Source: Smithellaceae bacterium
GTDB taxonomy: Bacteria; Desulfobacterota; Syntrophia; Syntrophales; Smithellaceae
Length of the DNA stretch: 56,355 nucleotides
Direction: 5' to 3'
Assembly: GCA_028693285.1 (NCBI GenBank)
Contig: JAQUVQ010000010.1
Coordinates: 1 to 56,355, forward strand
The position numbers were made by a program, and so were the translations under genes. How positions within the stretch are numbered: position 1 is the stretch's first letter; each line of letters starts with the position of its first letter. The notes beneath the pieces are model-generated. The model was not told the DNA's origin. It worked only from the letters and a program-made list of their open reading frames with translations, and ran no database searches. Positions 28,119 to 36,118 of this stretch are shown here, one piece after another.

Positions 28119-29301
28119 GTACGATGTCATTGTCATCGGCGCGGGCACGGCGGGTCTGACCGCAACCGCCTGGCTCGCCGAACAGAAATTGCGCGTTGCG
28201 CTGGTCACCGCCGGCGAACCGACCGCCTGCCTGTCCACCGGCTGCATAGATGTCTGCTCCCGAGACGACCAACCGCTTGCGGGAATCGCCGGTCTGCCCG
28301 ATGGTCATCCCTTCCATAGGGTCTCACCGGAGATGCTGGGTCAGTCCCTCGATGATTTCCGGCAAATGATGGCAGATATGGACATGCCCTACAAGGGAGC
28401 GTTGGAAAAAAACCGCCGCGTTCTTTCAGCCATCGGCACGTTTAAGAATACCTGCCTGGTCCCCGCGACGATGGAGGCCTCCCCGCAAAGCGACGACGAA
28501 AGGATTCATCTCATCACCTTCACGGGCCTCAAGGATTTCTATCCCGGCTACATTTTGTCCCGTTTCCCCAACGCCTCCTTTTCCTCCTACGACGCCGGGG
28601 TTTCCACGACCATGGGCATTGCCGCCAATTTTGAGGACAGCGCCTTTCTGGAAACCTTTCTGCTGTGGCTGGAGCGGCAGAAAATCCGCGAAGACAAAAT
28701 TGCCTTTCCGGCCGTGCTGGGTCTGGAATCGGCATTTTCCGTATTGAAGCAAATCGAATCCCGGCTGGAGCGCCCCGTTTTTGAGATCCCCACGCTTCCA
28801 CCCTCCATGCCCGGAAGAAGGCTGTTTAACGCCATGAAGGACCATTTGCGGCGGCGGGGCGGCGTGATCTACTGGAACTGGCCGGTCGTCGGCGTCGAAA
28901 GATCGGGCCGTCAGATTGAAGCGGTCACAACCGAGGCACAGGGCAGACCCAACAGCCTCAACGCACGGGCCTTCATTCTTTCCACCGGCTCCTTTGTCGG
29001 CGGGGGGCTTTACGCAAAGCGGGACCGGATCGTGGAAAAGGTTTTTGATCTGCCCGTCTTCGCGCCGGAAAACCGGGACGACTGGTTTGACCAGGATTAT
29101 TTTTCCATGAACCACGGCATCGGCCAAGCGGGCATTGCCGTGGATGACGCGTTTTGCCCGACCGACAGCCCCTGGAACAATATTTTTGTCTGCGGTTCGA
29201 TTCTCGCCCGCACGGAAACGCTGAAAAACGGCTGCGGGCACGGCTTTGCGATCGCCACGGGACGGGCCGCGGCACGGTCCTGCCTGGAGAGGCTGAAATG
29301 A
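28105..29301 (+). CDS. glpB: Anaerobic glycerol-3-phosphate dehydrogenase, subunit B (GTG start)
   Basis: This 398-residue flavin-binding subunit passes electrons from GlpA towards the membrane. The N-terminus VIEYDVIVIGAGTAGLTATAW is a dinucleotide-binding fold; LVTAGEPTACLSTGCIDV, LPPSMPGRRLFNAMKDHLRR and FILSTGSFVGGGL match GlpB proteins. The start codon is GTG at 28105, with GGAG 7 bases upstream inside glpA. The stop overlaps the glpC start as ATGA, so the three subunits are translationally coupled. The C-terminal part (FVCGSILARTETLKNGCGHG) is also typical. Confidence 0.92.
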   Translation: MSVIEYDVIVIGAGTAGLTATAWLAEQKLRVALVTAGEPTACLSTGCIDVCSRDDQPLAGIAGLPDGHPFHRVSPEMLGQSLDDFRQMMADMDMPYKGALEKNRRVLSAIGTFKNTCLVPATMEASPQSDDERIHLITFTGLKDFYPGYILSRFPNASFSSYDAGVSTTMGIAANFEDSAFLETFLLWLERQKIREDKIAFPAVLGLESAFSVLKQIESRLERPVFEIPTLPPSMPGRRLFNAMKDHLRRRGGVIYWNWPVVGVERSGRQIEAVTTEAQGRPNSLNARAFILSTGSFVGGGLYAKRDRIVEKVFDLPVFAPENRDDWFDQDYFSMNHGIGQAGIAVDDAFCPTDSPWNNIFVCGSILARTETLKNGCGHGFAIATGRAAARSCLERLK

Positions 29302-30482
29302 CGTTCGAGCATTGCATCCGCTGCACGATTTGCGTGGAAAACTGTCCCGTCTTCCGGGTCCAGCCGGATTTTCCCGGCCCCAAGCAGGCGGGACCCGACG
29401 CCCAGCGCTTCCGCATCGGCCGCGAAAAATCCATCGACGACTGGGTGCTTTTGTGCAGCCAGTGCAAACGCTGCGAAATGGCCTGTCCCTGCGGCGTGGA
29501 GCCGGCGCAAATCATTCTCCGCGTGCAGCAGCGCTACGGTCTGGAGCATCCCCACACGCCCGCGCATTTGCTCTTTGCCAACAACTACTACCTCTCGGCG
29601 CTCGGGTCGATGACGGCGCCGCTGGCCAACCGGATGGCCGCCTCCAATATTGGAAAAAAAATCCTCGGGCAAATGGGCATCGCGACGTATATCCCTTTCC
29701 CCAAATTCAGTTTTCAAACGCTCAGCCGGGAAAAGAAAAACCGCAACCGCGGAGAGCGGAAGGTCGCTTTCTTTTACGGCTGCTTCATCAACTTCTACCG
29801 CCCCGACATCGGACGAAAAATCATTCGAATGCTGCAGTCCTTTCACATCAATGTCGTCCTTCCCCCCCAGGTGTGCTGCGGACTGCCCGCGCTGGGCAAC
29901 GGCAATCTGGCGCTGGCGCGAACCTTTGCCCGAAAGAACGTCGCCTCCCTTTCCAACTATATCGACGCGGGGTATGACATCGTCTACACCTGCACGTCCT
30001 GCGGCTTGTGCCTGCTGCAGGACTACCAGGGGATTCTGGAAATTCCCGAAGCGAAAAAGATCGCGGAAAATTGCTACGACCTGCATGAATACCTGCTCAA
30101 GCTCATCGCGGAGCGGGAGATTCATCCCGTCTTTCGGGAAGTCAACCGCACGCTGGCCTACCATATTCCCTGCCATCTGCGAGCGCTGAAAATCGGCTAC
30201 CCGGCCGCCGACCTGATGAAGCGGATTCCGGATCTGGACTTCACGATCCTCGACGATGCCTGCTGCGGACTTTCCGGCAGCTACGGATTCAAGAAGACCA
30301 ACGAAGCCGCGGCTCTCCAACTGGGCGAGCGGGCCGTATCATTGGTTCGCAAAACCGGCGCCGCGGCAATCATCTCCGATTGCGGATCGTGCCGCATGCA
30401 GATGGGCGGCCTTTCCGGAATGGACGCGTTTGATCCGGCGGAAATTCTGTGCGAATCGCTTGGCATCCGGGATAAAAAATAA
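29298..30482 (+). CDS. glpC: Anaerobic glycerol-3-phosphate dehydrogenase, iron-sulfur subunit C
   Basis: This 394-residue subunit anchors GlpAB and relays electrons, probably to menaquinone. The start at 29298 overlaps the glpB stop (ATGA); an open frame further upstream is only glpB out of phase. Two [4Fe-4S] motifs lie at the N-terminus (CIRCTICVENCP; CSQCKRCEMACPCG). Two CCG-type domains follow (PPQVCCGLPALGNG with CTSCGLCL; YHIPCHLRALKIG, DDACCGLSGSYGFKK and SDCGSCRMQMGG), which in related proteins bind noncubane clusters or haem. The length matches E. coli GlpC. It ends the operon; a fresh promoter follows within 10 bases. Confidence 0.94.
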   Translation: MTFEHCIRCTICVENCPVFRVQPDFPGPKQAGPDAQRFRIGREKSIDDWVLLCSQCKRCEMACPCGVEPAQIILRVQQRYGLEHPHTPAHLLFANNYYLSALGSMTAPLANRMAASNIGKKILGQMGIATYIPFPKFSFQTLSREKKNRNRGERKVAFFYGCFINFYRPDIGRKIIRMLQSFHINVVLPPQVCCGLPALGNGNLALARTFARKNVASLSNYIDAGYDIVYTCTSCGLCLLQDYQGILEIPEAKKIAENCYDLHEYLLKLIAEREIHPVFREVNRTLAYHIPCHLRALKIGYPAADLMKRIPDLDFTILDDACCGLSGSYGFKKTNEAAALQLGERAVSLVRKTGAAAIISDCGSCRMQMGGLSGMDAFDPAEILCESLGIRDKK

Positions 30483-30489
30483 ATTTATC

Positions 30490-30518
30490 TTGACTTGCCG
30501 TCTGTTTTTCCTTTATAG
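30490..30518 (+). promoter_or_regulatory. Strong sigma70-type promoter ahead of the acyl-CoA synthetase gene
   Basis: TTGACT (30490-30495) and TTATAG (30513-30518) are separated by 17 bases. The leader to the start codon at 30737 would be about 210 bases. Early in it CCGTC-GGAAA-GACGG forms a small hairpin (about 30524-30538). I see no other recognisable element in the leader. Confidence 0.6.
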
Positions 30519-30736
30519 AGAAGCCGTCGGAAAGACGGTCATTCAGCCGCTTCTACGCTCCTTCAGAGCTCTTTCCGGATTTCAATTCTTTGAATGCGAC
30601 AAGATGTGGCCCTGTGTTGTTGGAAAAAGAAGCGTCCGGCTCGATTCACTGACGAACAAAGCATAACCGTACAATCATTTTCACAGATTCTTTTACACGA
30701 ACGCGTAATCAAATTTCGAAAGGAGCGGGTAAGTGC

Positions 30737-32563
30737 ATGGCGATTTTTGAATATGGTGAGTATAAGAACACGTATGAGGCCCCGGATAATCTGGTGGACA
30801 TTTTTGAAAACAGCGCCGCCAACTTCGCCAATAATCTGTTTATTGGAGAAAAAGATTCTTCCGGAGCGTACCAGTGGGCAACCTACGCGCAAATCGCAAC
30901 CCGCGTCAATCACCTGCGGGCCGGTCTTGCGTCGCTGGGAGTCCAGGCCGGGGACACGGTCGGAATCATCGCGAATAACCGCAAGGAATGGGTGATCGGA
31001 GAATTCGCCACGCAGGGATTGCGAGCTGCCTTCGTGCCGATGTATGAAAAAGAACTGGTGACGATGTGGAAATATATCATCAAGGACGCCGCCGTCAAGG
31101 TCCTGCTCGTCTCCAAACCGGAGATTCTGGAAAAAGTGAAAAACTTCCCGGCTGAAATTCCAACGCTCCAGCATATCTATCTGATCGAAGGCACGGGGGA
31201 CAAGACGATGGCCGCCCTGGAAAAGAAAGGCGCCGAAAAGCCGGTTCCGTCCCAGAAGCCCAAATACTCCGACGTCGCCGTTCTGATCTACACATCGGGA
31301 ACCACCGGAGAGCCCAAGGGGGTTTTGCTTTCCCACGGCAACCTGGCGGAAAACGTCAAGGCGGGACTGGCCTGGTTTTTGAACCTGACCGAGCAAAGCC
31401 GCTGCATTTCCATGCTTCCCTGGGCTCACTCCTTCGGCATTACGGCGGACCTGCACGCGTTCATGCTGCGGGGAGGCTCCATCGGCATCATGGGATCGGT
31501 CGAAACATTGATCGACGATCTGCCCAAGATTCAACCGACGTTCATGATCACAGTGCCCAGGGTGTTCAACAAAGTCTATAACGGCGTCTGGGCCAAAATG
31601 AGGGAGGAAGGCGGGCTGAAGCTGAAGCTCTTTGAAATGGCGCTGGCGGCGGCAAAGCAAAAACGGGAAACGGGCAAGGTCGGTCTGAAATACAAGCTTC
31701 TGGACAAAATCGTTTTGGCCAAGATTCGTGATCGCTTTGGCGGACGCCTCGACAACGCGGTGACCGGCAGCGCCCCGATGAACGTGGAAATCGCCAAATT
31801 CTTCATCGATGTGGGCATCCCGACCTATGACGCCTATGGGCTGAGCGAAACGTCTCCAGCCATTACCATCAACTCGCCGCTGATGGGCAACCGCCTGGGG
31901 TCTGTCGGAAAACCGATCAACAAAACCAAGGTGGTGATCGACCGGTCGCGGACGGGTGACAGCGGCGACGACGGCGAAATCATCTGCTTCGGCCCCCAGT
32001 GCATGATCGGCTACCACAACAAACCGGAAAAAACAAAAGAAGTGATCGTGGAAATGAATGGAATGCGCGGCGTGCGCACCGGAGACCGGGGACGCCTCGA
32101 CAACGACGGGTTTCTGTTCATTACGGGCCGCTTCAAGGAAGAATACAAGCTGGCCAACGGAAAATACATCCACCCGGACGCCGTCGAACTGGAAATGAAG
32201 GTTCTGCCCTGGATCCTGAACGCCATGATTTACGGGGCGGGCCAGGAATACAACGTGGGCCTGATTGTTCCCGACATGAAACTGCTCAAGCAGATGGCCG
32301 AGAAGCTGAATCTGTCCGTGGAACCGGAGAGCCTGTTCGATCCCGGCAATTCCGCCGGCCGCAATTTCAAGGCATTGCTGACCACCGAGGTGCAGAATCA
32401 TCTGAGAAAAACGATCGGCTCTTATGAAATTCCCCAGAAATTCGCTTTTATCCGGGAGGATTTCACGCTGGAAAGCGGTATGCTCACGCAGACCATGAAG
32501 CTCAAGCGTCAGGCGGTCCTGGACAAATACGGGGATATGCTGAACAGCCTGTACAAAGAGTAA
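30737..32563 (+). CDS. Long-chain fatty-acid--CoA ligase (AMP-forming)
   Basis: This 608-residue adenylate-forming enzyme activates long-chain fatty acids to acyl-CoA. Motifs in order: the P-loop-like AVLIYTSGTTGEPKGVLLSH, SMLPWAHSFGITADLHAFML, YGLSETSPAITINSPLMGNR (A5-like), VRTGDRGRLDNDGFLFITGR (A7/A8) and MKLKRQAVLDKYG at the end. The N-terminal part resembles the AMP-dependent synthetases of the FACL group used by bacteria that degrade fatty acids. AAAGGAG lies 11 bases before the ATG. A strong terminator follows, so it is a single-gene transcript; its place behind glp suggests joint use of lipid breakdown products (glycerol and fatty acids), which is inference. Confidence 0.92.
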   Translation: MAIFEYGEYKNTYEAPDNLVDIFENSAANFANNLFIGEKDSSGAYQWATYAQIATRVNHLRAGLASLGVQAGDTVGIIANNRKEWVIGEFATQGLRAAFVPMYEKELVTMWKYIIKDAAVKVLLVSKPEILEKVKNFPAEIPTLQHIYLIEGTGDKTMAALEKKGAEKPVPSQKPKYSDVAVLIYTSGTTGEPKGVLLSHGNLAENVKAGLAWFLNLTEQSRCISMLPWAHSFGITADLHAFMLRGGSIGIMGSVETLIDDLPKIQPTFMITVPRVFNKVYNGVWAKMREEGGLKLKLFEMALAAAKQKRETGKVGLKYKLLDKIVLAKIRDRFGGRLDNAVTGSAPMNVEIAKFFIDVGIPTYDAYGLSETSPAITINSPLMGNRLGSVGKPINKTKVVIDRSRTGDSGDDGEIICFGPQCMIGYHNKPEKTKEVIVEMNGMRGVRTGDRGRLDNDGFLFITGRFKEEYKLANGKYIHPDAVELEMKVLPWILNAMIYGAGQEYNVGLIVPDMKLLKQMAEKLNLSVEPESLFDPGNSAGRNFKALLTTEVQNHLRKTIGSYEIPQKFAFIREDFTLESGMLTQTMKLKRQAVLDKYGDMLNSLYKE

Positions 32564-32611
32564 AACGGAGCTTCCCGCACCGGATGGAAACGCGGGAGGG
32601 ATCACGAAAAA

Positions 32612-32647
32612 ACGGAGACGGGCCGTCCGCCTGTCTCCGTTTTTTTT
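32612..32647. terminator. Strong intrinsic terminator, probably bidirectional
   Basis: ACGGAGACGGGC (32612-32623) pairs with GCCTGTCTCCGT (32629-32640), 12 bp with one G-U, over a 5-base loop, followed by seven T. On the other strand it is followed by an A/T run too (AAAAAA on the plus side). It separates the convergent acyl-CoA synthetase and ATPase genes. Confidence 0.85.
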
Positions 32648-33407
32648 ATGCTTTGATGAGCATGGTCGCGGGATCCAGAAGCAGCGCATCCTTTTTGGCG
32701 CCGGGCGACTGGCCCTTGAGGGCTTTGATATAGACTTCGGGCCCCTCGGAAGACAGCTGCACCAGCACATCAAAAAGGTCAGCCACATGCAGAAAAGAAA
32801 ACGGCAGACCGTCTTCCCTGGGCGGCTCATGACGGTGCGTATGAACGGTAAACCAGATGCGCATGGCATATTTTTTGGCCAATTCTTTCAGCTCGAGAAG
32901 AAGACCGCGTCCGGATTCATCAAATTTCAGCCCGTCCAGAATGACGGCATACGGCTTGAAAATATTCTGCTGCATCAGGTCGGTCAGACGTTCTTCCAGC
33001 TTAGGAACGCTGAATCCTTCCACACGAAAGGTCATGATAAAGCGATAGTTGAGGATATTCTCCCAATACTCCGTTATTTCAGCAGAATCATTCTTTGACG
33101 CCATGTCGTGAAATAACTCGCGATACCAGATGTCCACCTTGCTGACGGCGTCGTTTAAGCTGACATGCAAAACAGGCTGTTCGTTCATCATGGCGTGAAG
33201 AGCCATCTGCACCAAGAGGGCTGTTTTGCCGACGCCGGCATGAGCCAAAACCGCGCCCAAACCGCCGCTTTGTAAAATATATTCGTTTTCGAACCCCAGG
33301 TTTAAAAGCGGATTCCGTGAAATAATTTCTTTTTTGATCATCATCATGTCCTCATATGTTAAATGGATGACATTGTCTTCCCGTCCGATCGCTCCTGAAA
33401 CTGCCAT
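32646..33407 (-). CDS. Uncharacterised RecA-like P-loop ATPase encoded behind fusA
   Basis: This 253-residue protein is a single P-loop ATPase domain of the RecA/DnaB/KaiC kind: Walker A GLGAVLAHAGVGKTALLVQM, strand-end acidic residue after a hydrophobic run (PYAVILDGLKFDE, Walker B), and RIWFTVHTHRHEPP as a possible sensor strand. It is soluble and has no added domain. I do not recognise a named family. The frame opens at 33407, but the best ribosome site (GAGGAC) sits before a triple ATG at 33341-33347, so the true N-terminus may be about 20 residues shorter. It lies 35 bases after fusA on the same strand, separated by a heptad tract, and ends at a strong terminator, so it is probably cotranscribed with fusA. 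Confidence 0.7.
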   Translation of the reverse strand: MAVSGAIGREDNVIHLTYEDMMMIKKEIISRNPLLNLGFENEYILQSGGLGAVLAHAGVGKTALLVQMALHAMMNEQPVLHVSLNDAVSKVDIWYRELFHDMASKNDSAEITEYWENILNYRFIMTFRVEGFSVPKLEERLTDLMQQNIFKPYAVILDGLKFDESGRGLLLELKELAKKYAMRIWFTVHTHRHEPPREDGLPFSFLHVADLFDVLVQLSSEGPEVYIKALKGQSPGAKKDALLLDPATMLIKA

Positions 33408-33416
33408 CTTTTTTTA

Positions 33417-33444
33417 CTTCATCCTTCAGTCTTCAGCCTGTCTT
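33417..33444. repeat. Heptad-periodic tract at the fusA stop codon
   Basis: Four 7-base units CTTCATC, CTTCAGT, CTTCAGC, CTGTCTT fill the gap between fusA and the ATPase gene and reach into the fusA stop (33443-33445). Confidence 0.7.
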
Positions 33445-35530
33445 ACGCCGCCGTCTTCTTGTTTTGAGCGACTTCGAGGGCTATTTTTTCCGCGATCGAC
33501 TGCGGCACCTGGCGATAAAGAGCAAACTCCATCGTGAATTGCGCCTTGCCCTGCGTGGAGGAACGAAGGATGGTCGAAAAACCGAACATTTCCCCAAGCG
33601 GCACCTGTGCTTCAATCACGCACATGACGCCTTCGTCCTGTGATCCGATAATCATCCCGCGCCGCTGATTGAGCAGCCCCATTACCGATCCCTGAAACTC
33701 CGTGGGTGTCTCCACAACAACTTTCATGATCGGTTCATGAACAACCGGCTTGGCGCGCAGGTAGGCTTCTTTGAAAGCGCCGCGGGCCGCCGCCTGAAAC
33801 GCCATGTCCGAAGAATCCACCGCGTGGAATGCGCCGTCATTGATGACGACTTTCACGCCGGTGATCGGAAACTCCAGCTTCGGCCCTTTGGCCATGCTCT
33901 GTTTAAATCCTTTTTCGCAGGCGGGAATGTACTGCGTGGGAATGGCGCCGCCGAATATTTTGTTTTCAAAGACAAATTCGGCGTCGCTTATCGGTTCGAT
34001 GTAGCCGGCAATGCGGCCGAACTGCCCGGAGCCGCCAGTTTGCTTTTTATGCGTGTAGTTGAAGTCCGCCCGCTGGGTAATGGTTTCCCGGTAAGCCACA
34101 CGCGGATTGCCGGTGGTCACTTCCGCATTGTATTCACGCTTCATGCGCTCGACGTAAATATCCAGATGCAGTTCCCCCATGCCCTCGATGATGGTTTCAT
34201 TGGTTTCATGATCAACATGGGATTTGAATGTCGGATCTTCTTTGGAAAAACGGTTCAACGCCTTGGACATGGCCATCTGAGCCTTGTTGTCTTTGGGCAC
34301 GATGGCGAGCGAGATGACCGGTTTGGGCACATACATGGACGTCATGGTCATGTTCAGTCCGGGCGAAACGAACGTGTCGCCGGAAGAGCATTCGATCCCG
34401 AACAAGGCGCCGATGTATCCGGCCTTGAGCGAATCCACATCCTCCATCTGATCGGCGTGCATGCGCACGACGCGGCCGACTTTGACTTTTTTTCCGTTTC
34501 GCACATTGACGATCGTGGATCCTTTTTCCACCGTCCCTTCGTAAACGCGAATATAGGTCAACTGCCCGTACTGGCCGTCTTCCAGTTTGAACGCCAGCGC
34601 GATAATCGGTTTTTCCGGATCGCTCGTCAGGACAACCGGCTCTTCGTTATGATTCATGTCCAGGGCGACATTTTCCACCTCCGACGGCGCGGGCAGCAGA
34701 TACGTCACGCCGTCCAGCAGCGGCTGAACGCCTTTGTTCTTATACGCTGATCCCATATAAACGGGTGTGATTTCTCTTTTTAACGTTCCCTTGCGGACGG
34801 CCGCGTAAAGCAGTTCCGGCGTGATTTCCTTTTCCTCCAGAATCGCTTCCGTCAGCTCATCGGAAAAAAGGGACGCCCTGTCAATCAGCTCTTCTCTTTT
34901 GGCCGCGGCTTCCGCCAGAAGCTCCGGAGGGATGTCTTCCACGCGAATATCCTCGCCGCTGTCCCCGTCGAAATACAAGGCTTTCATGGCCGCCAGATCG
35001 ACCACACCTTCCAGGCTGGTTTCCAATCCGATGGGAATCTGCATGGCTACGGCGTTATGCCCCAGCTTGGTCCGAAGCTGTTCAATGACCCGGAAGGGAT
35101 TGGCGCCGCTGCGGTCGCATTTGTTGATAAACGCAATGCAGGGGACTTTGTAGCGCTTCATCTGCTGATCGACCGTGATGGACTGCGACTGAACGCCGCC
35201 GACGGAGCACAAAACAAGGATCGCGCCGTCCAGAACACGCAGGGATCGCTCTACTTCTATCGTGAAATCCACGTGGCCTGGAGTATCAATGATATTGATT
35301 TCATGGTTTTTCCATTCGCAATAGGTCGCCGCGGAAGCGATGGTGATGCCTCTTTCCTTTTCCAGGTCCATGGAATCCATGGTCGCGCCCACGCCGTCTT
35401 TGCCCTTCACGTCGTGGATGGCGTGAATTCTTTTGGTATAATAAAGAATGCGCTCGCTGAGCGTGGTTTTACCGGAATCAATGTGCGCGCTGATCCCGAT
35501 GTTGCGTATTTTCTGATCGTCGAACTTCAT
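33443..35530 (-). CDS. fusA: Elongation factor G, spirochaete/planctomycete/delta type (spdEFG1-like)
   Basis: This 695-residue GTPase drives ribosomal translocation. The G motifs are [20 protein letters not shown] (G1), [10 protein letters not shown] (G2), [19 protein letters not shown] (G3), [12 protein letters not shown] (G4) and [14 protein letters not shown] (G5). Ser instead of Ala in AHIDSGKT, together with [20 protein letters not shown], marks the subgroup shared by spirochaetes, planctomycetes, delta-proteobacteria and mitochondrial EF-G1; family studies assign this subgroup to translocation rather than recycling. GAGGAAAG precedes the ATG. The gene has its own promoter candidate and a terminator-like hairpin in the leader. 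It is not in a str operon here (no rpsL, rpsG or tuf). Confidence 0.93.
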   Translation of the reverse strand: MKFDDQKIRNIGISAHIDSGKTTLSERILYYTKRIHAIHDVKGKDGVGATMDSMDLEKERGITIASAATYCEWKNHEINIIDTPGHVDFTIEVERSLRVLDGAILVLCSVGGVQSQSITVDQQMKRYKVPCIAFINKCDRSGANPFRVIEQLRTKLGHNAVAMQIPIGLETSLEGVVDLAAMKALYFDGDSGEDIRVEDIPPELLAEAAAKREELIDRASLFSDELTEAILEEKEITPELLYAAVRKGTLKREITPVYMGSAYKNKGVQPLLDGVTYLLPAPSEVENVALDMNHNEEPVVLTSDPEKPIIALAFKLEDGQYGQLTYIRVYEGTVEKGSTIVNVRNGKKVKVGRVVRMHADQMEDVDSLKAGYIGALFGIECSSGDTFVSPGLNMTMTSMYVPKPVISLAIVPKDNKAQMAMSKALNRFSKEDPTFKSHVDHETNETIIEGMGELHLDIYVERMKREYNAEVTTGNPRVAYRETITQRADFNYTHKKQTGGSGQFGRIAGYIEPISDAEFVFENKIFGGAIPTQYIPACEKGFKQSMAKGPKLEFPITGVKVVINDGAFHAVDSSDMAFQAAARGAFKEAYLRAKPVVHEPIMKVVVETPTEFQGSVMGLLNQRRGMIIGSQDEGVMCVIEAQVPLGEMFGFSTILRSSTQGKAQFTMEFALYRQVPQSIAEKIALEVAQNKKTAA

Positions 35531-35557
35531 GATGCTTTCCTCTCACTGACTGAATAT

Positions 35558-35598
35558 AAAAAACCCCCGCATTTGGAAGAGTCTCTGCCAGATGGGGG
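35558..35598 (-). promoter_or_regulatory. Terminator-like hairpin in the fusA leader
   Basis: On the minus strand CCCCC (35594-35598) pairs with GGGGG (35564-35568), extended by an imperfect upper stem ending TGG/CCA, and runs into six T (35558-35563). It lies only 28 bases before the fusA start. It either ends an upstream transcript or acts as an attenuator. Confidence 0.5.
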
Positions 35599-35636
35599 AT
35601 CCACCGTAATCGAGCCTTAGAAATAAGGGTTGGACG

Positions 35637-35663
35637 TTTATATCCTTAATCCGGATTTGTCAA
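35637..35663 (-). promoter_or_regulatory. Candidate fusA promoter inside the dehydrogenase remnant
   Basis: On the minus strand a perfect TTGACA (plus 35658-35663) is followed after 15 bases by TATAAA (35637-35642). The spacing is short but both hexamers are strong. The start point would fall near 35630, placing the hairpin at 35564-35598 in a leader of about 100 bases. Confidence 0.5.
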
Positions 35664-35880
35664 GCTAATGTTTTCATTAATTTCCAGGAGAACTTTCAGC
35701 GCATCGCTTTGCGTGGCCCGGTTAAACGCCTCCTGCACTTGTTTCAGCGGATACCTTGCGGTGACGATTCTGTCGAGGGGCTTGCCGGGATACTTCCGCA
35801 TGATGTTCAGGCCGTCGGCAAACCGGCCGCCGCCACGCTTTCCATATACCTTCTTTTCAATGGTTTCTGAAATTTTCGAT
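35646..35880 (-). pseudogene. 3' remnant of a zinc-type (MDR) alcohol dehydrogenase gene
   Basis: Read on the minus strand, the frame ending with TAA at 35646-35648 gives a typical C-terminus of medium-chain dehydrogenases: GRFADGLNIMRKYPGKPLDR, IVTARYPLKQVQEAFNRATQ and ALKVLLEIN. Only about 75 residues remain; the catalytic and NAD-binding domains are absent and no start codon with a ribosome site is seen. A promoter-like TTGACT-17-TATATG stands just upstream (35903-35931, minus). The plus-strand open frame over the same bases (35668-35979) is a shadow. Confidence 0.75.
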
Positions 35881-35983
35881 CCTTTTCTTATAAACGGGAG
35901 AACATATAGAAAACGGGATATTGTAAGTCAAGGAGTTCTTGCCTGGCGTTCTTGCCTGGTGATTTTTATTTGTCAATAATTGG

Positions 35984-36010
35984 ACAGTCTAATAAATTGT
36001 CTTAGACTGT
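35984..36010. promoter_or_regulatory. 9-bp inverted repeat upstream of the MerR-cyclase gene
   Basis: ACAGTCTAA (35984-35992) and TTAGACTGT (36002-36010) are perfect complements separated by 9 bases. The half-site ACTGTATAA at the right arm is repeated as ACTGTATAAG over the -10 element (36041). This is a good candidate operator for the MerR-type domain encoded downstream. Confidence 0.55.
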
Positions 36011-36020
36011 ATAATTATAC

Positions 36021-36049
36021 TTGACAACTGTGTTTTTGAACTGTATAAG
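36021..36049 (+). promoter_or_regulatory. Near-consensus promoter of the MerR-cyclase gene
   Basis: TTGACA (36021-36026) and TATAAG (36044-36049) are separated by 17 bases, 70 bases before the start codon. A GGGGG just before the ATG may serve as a weak ribosome site. Confidence 0.75.
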
Positions 36050-36118
36050 TTAGCCGCAACAGGCACAAATGTCCTTTTTAGGAAGAATGTCATAACCATG
36101 CCACTCTAGGGGGTCAAA

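Noticed and set aside
35668-35979. Plus-strand frame of 103 codons
   Set aside because: The minus strand over the same bases reads a clear dehydrogenase C-terminus, so the plus frame is its shadow.
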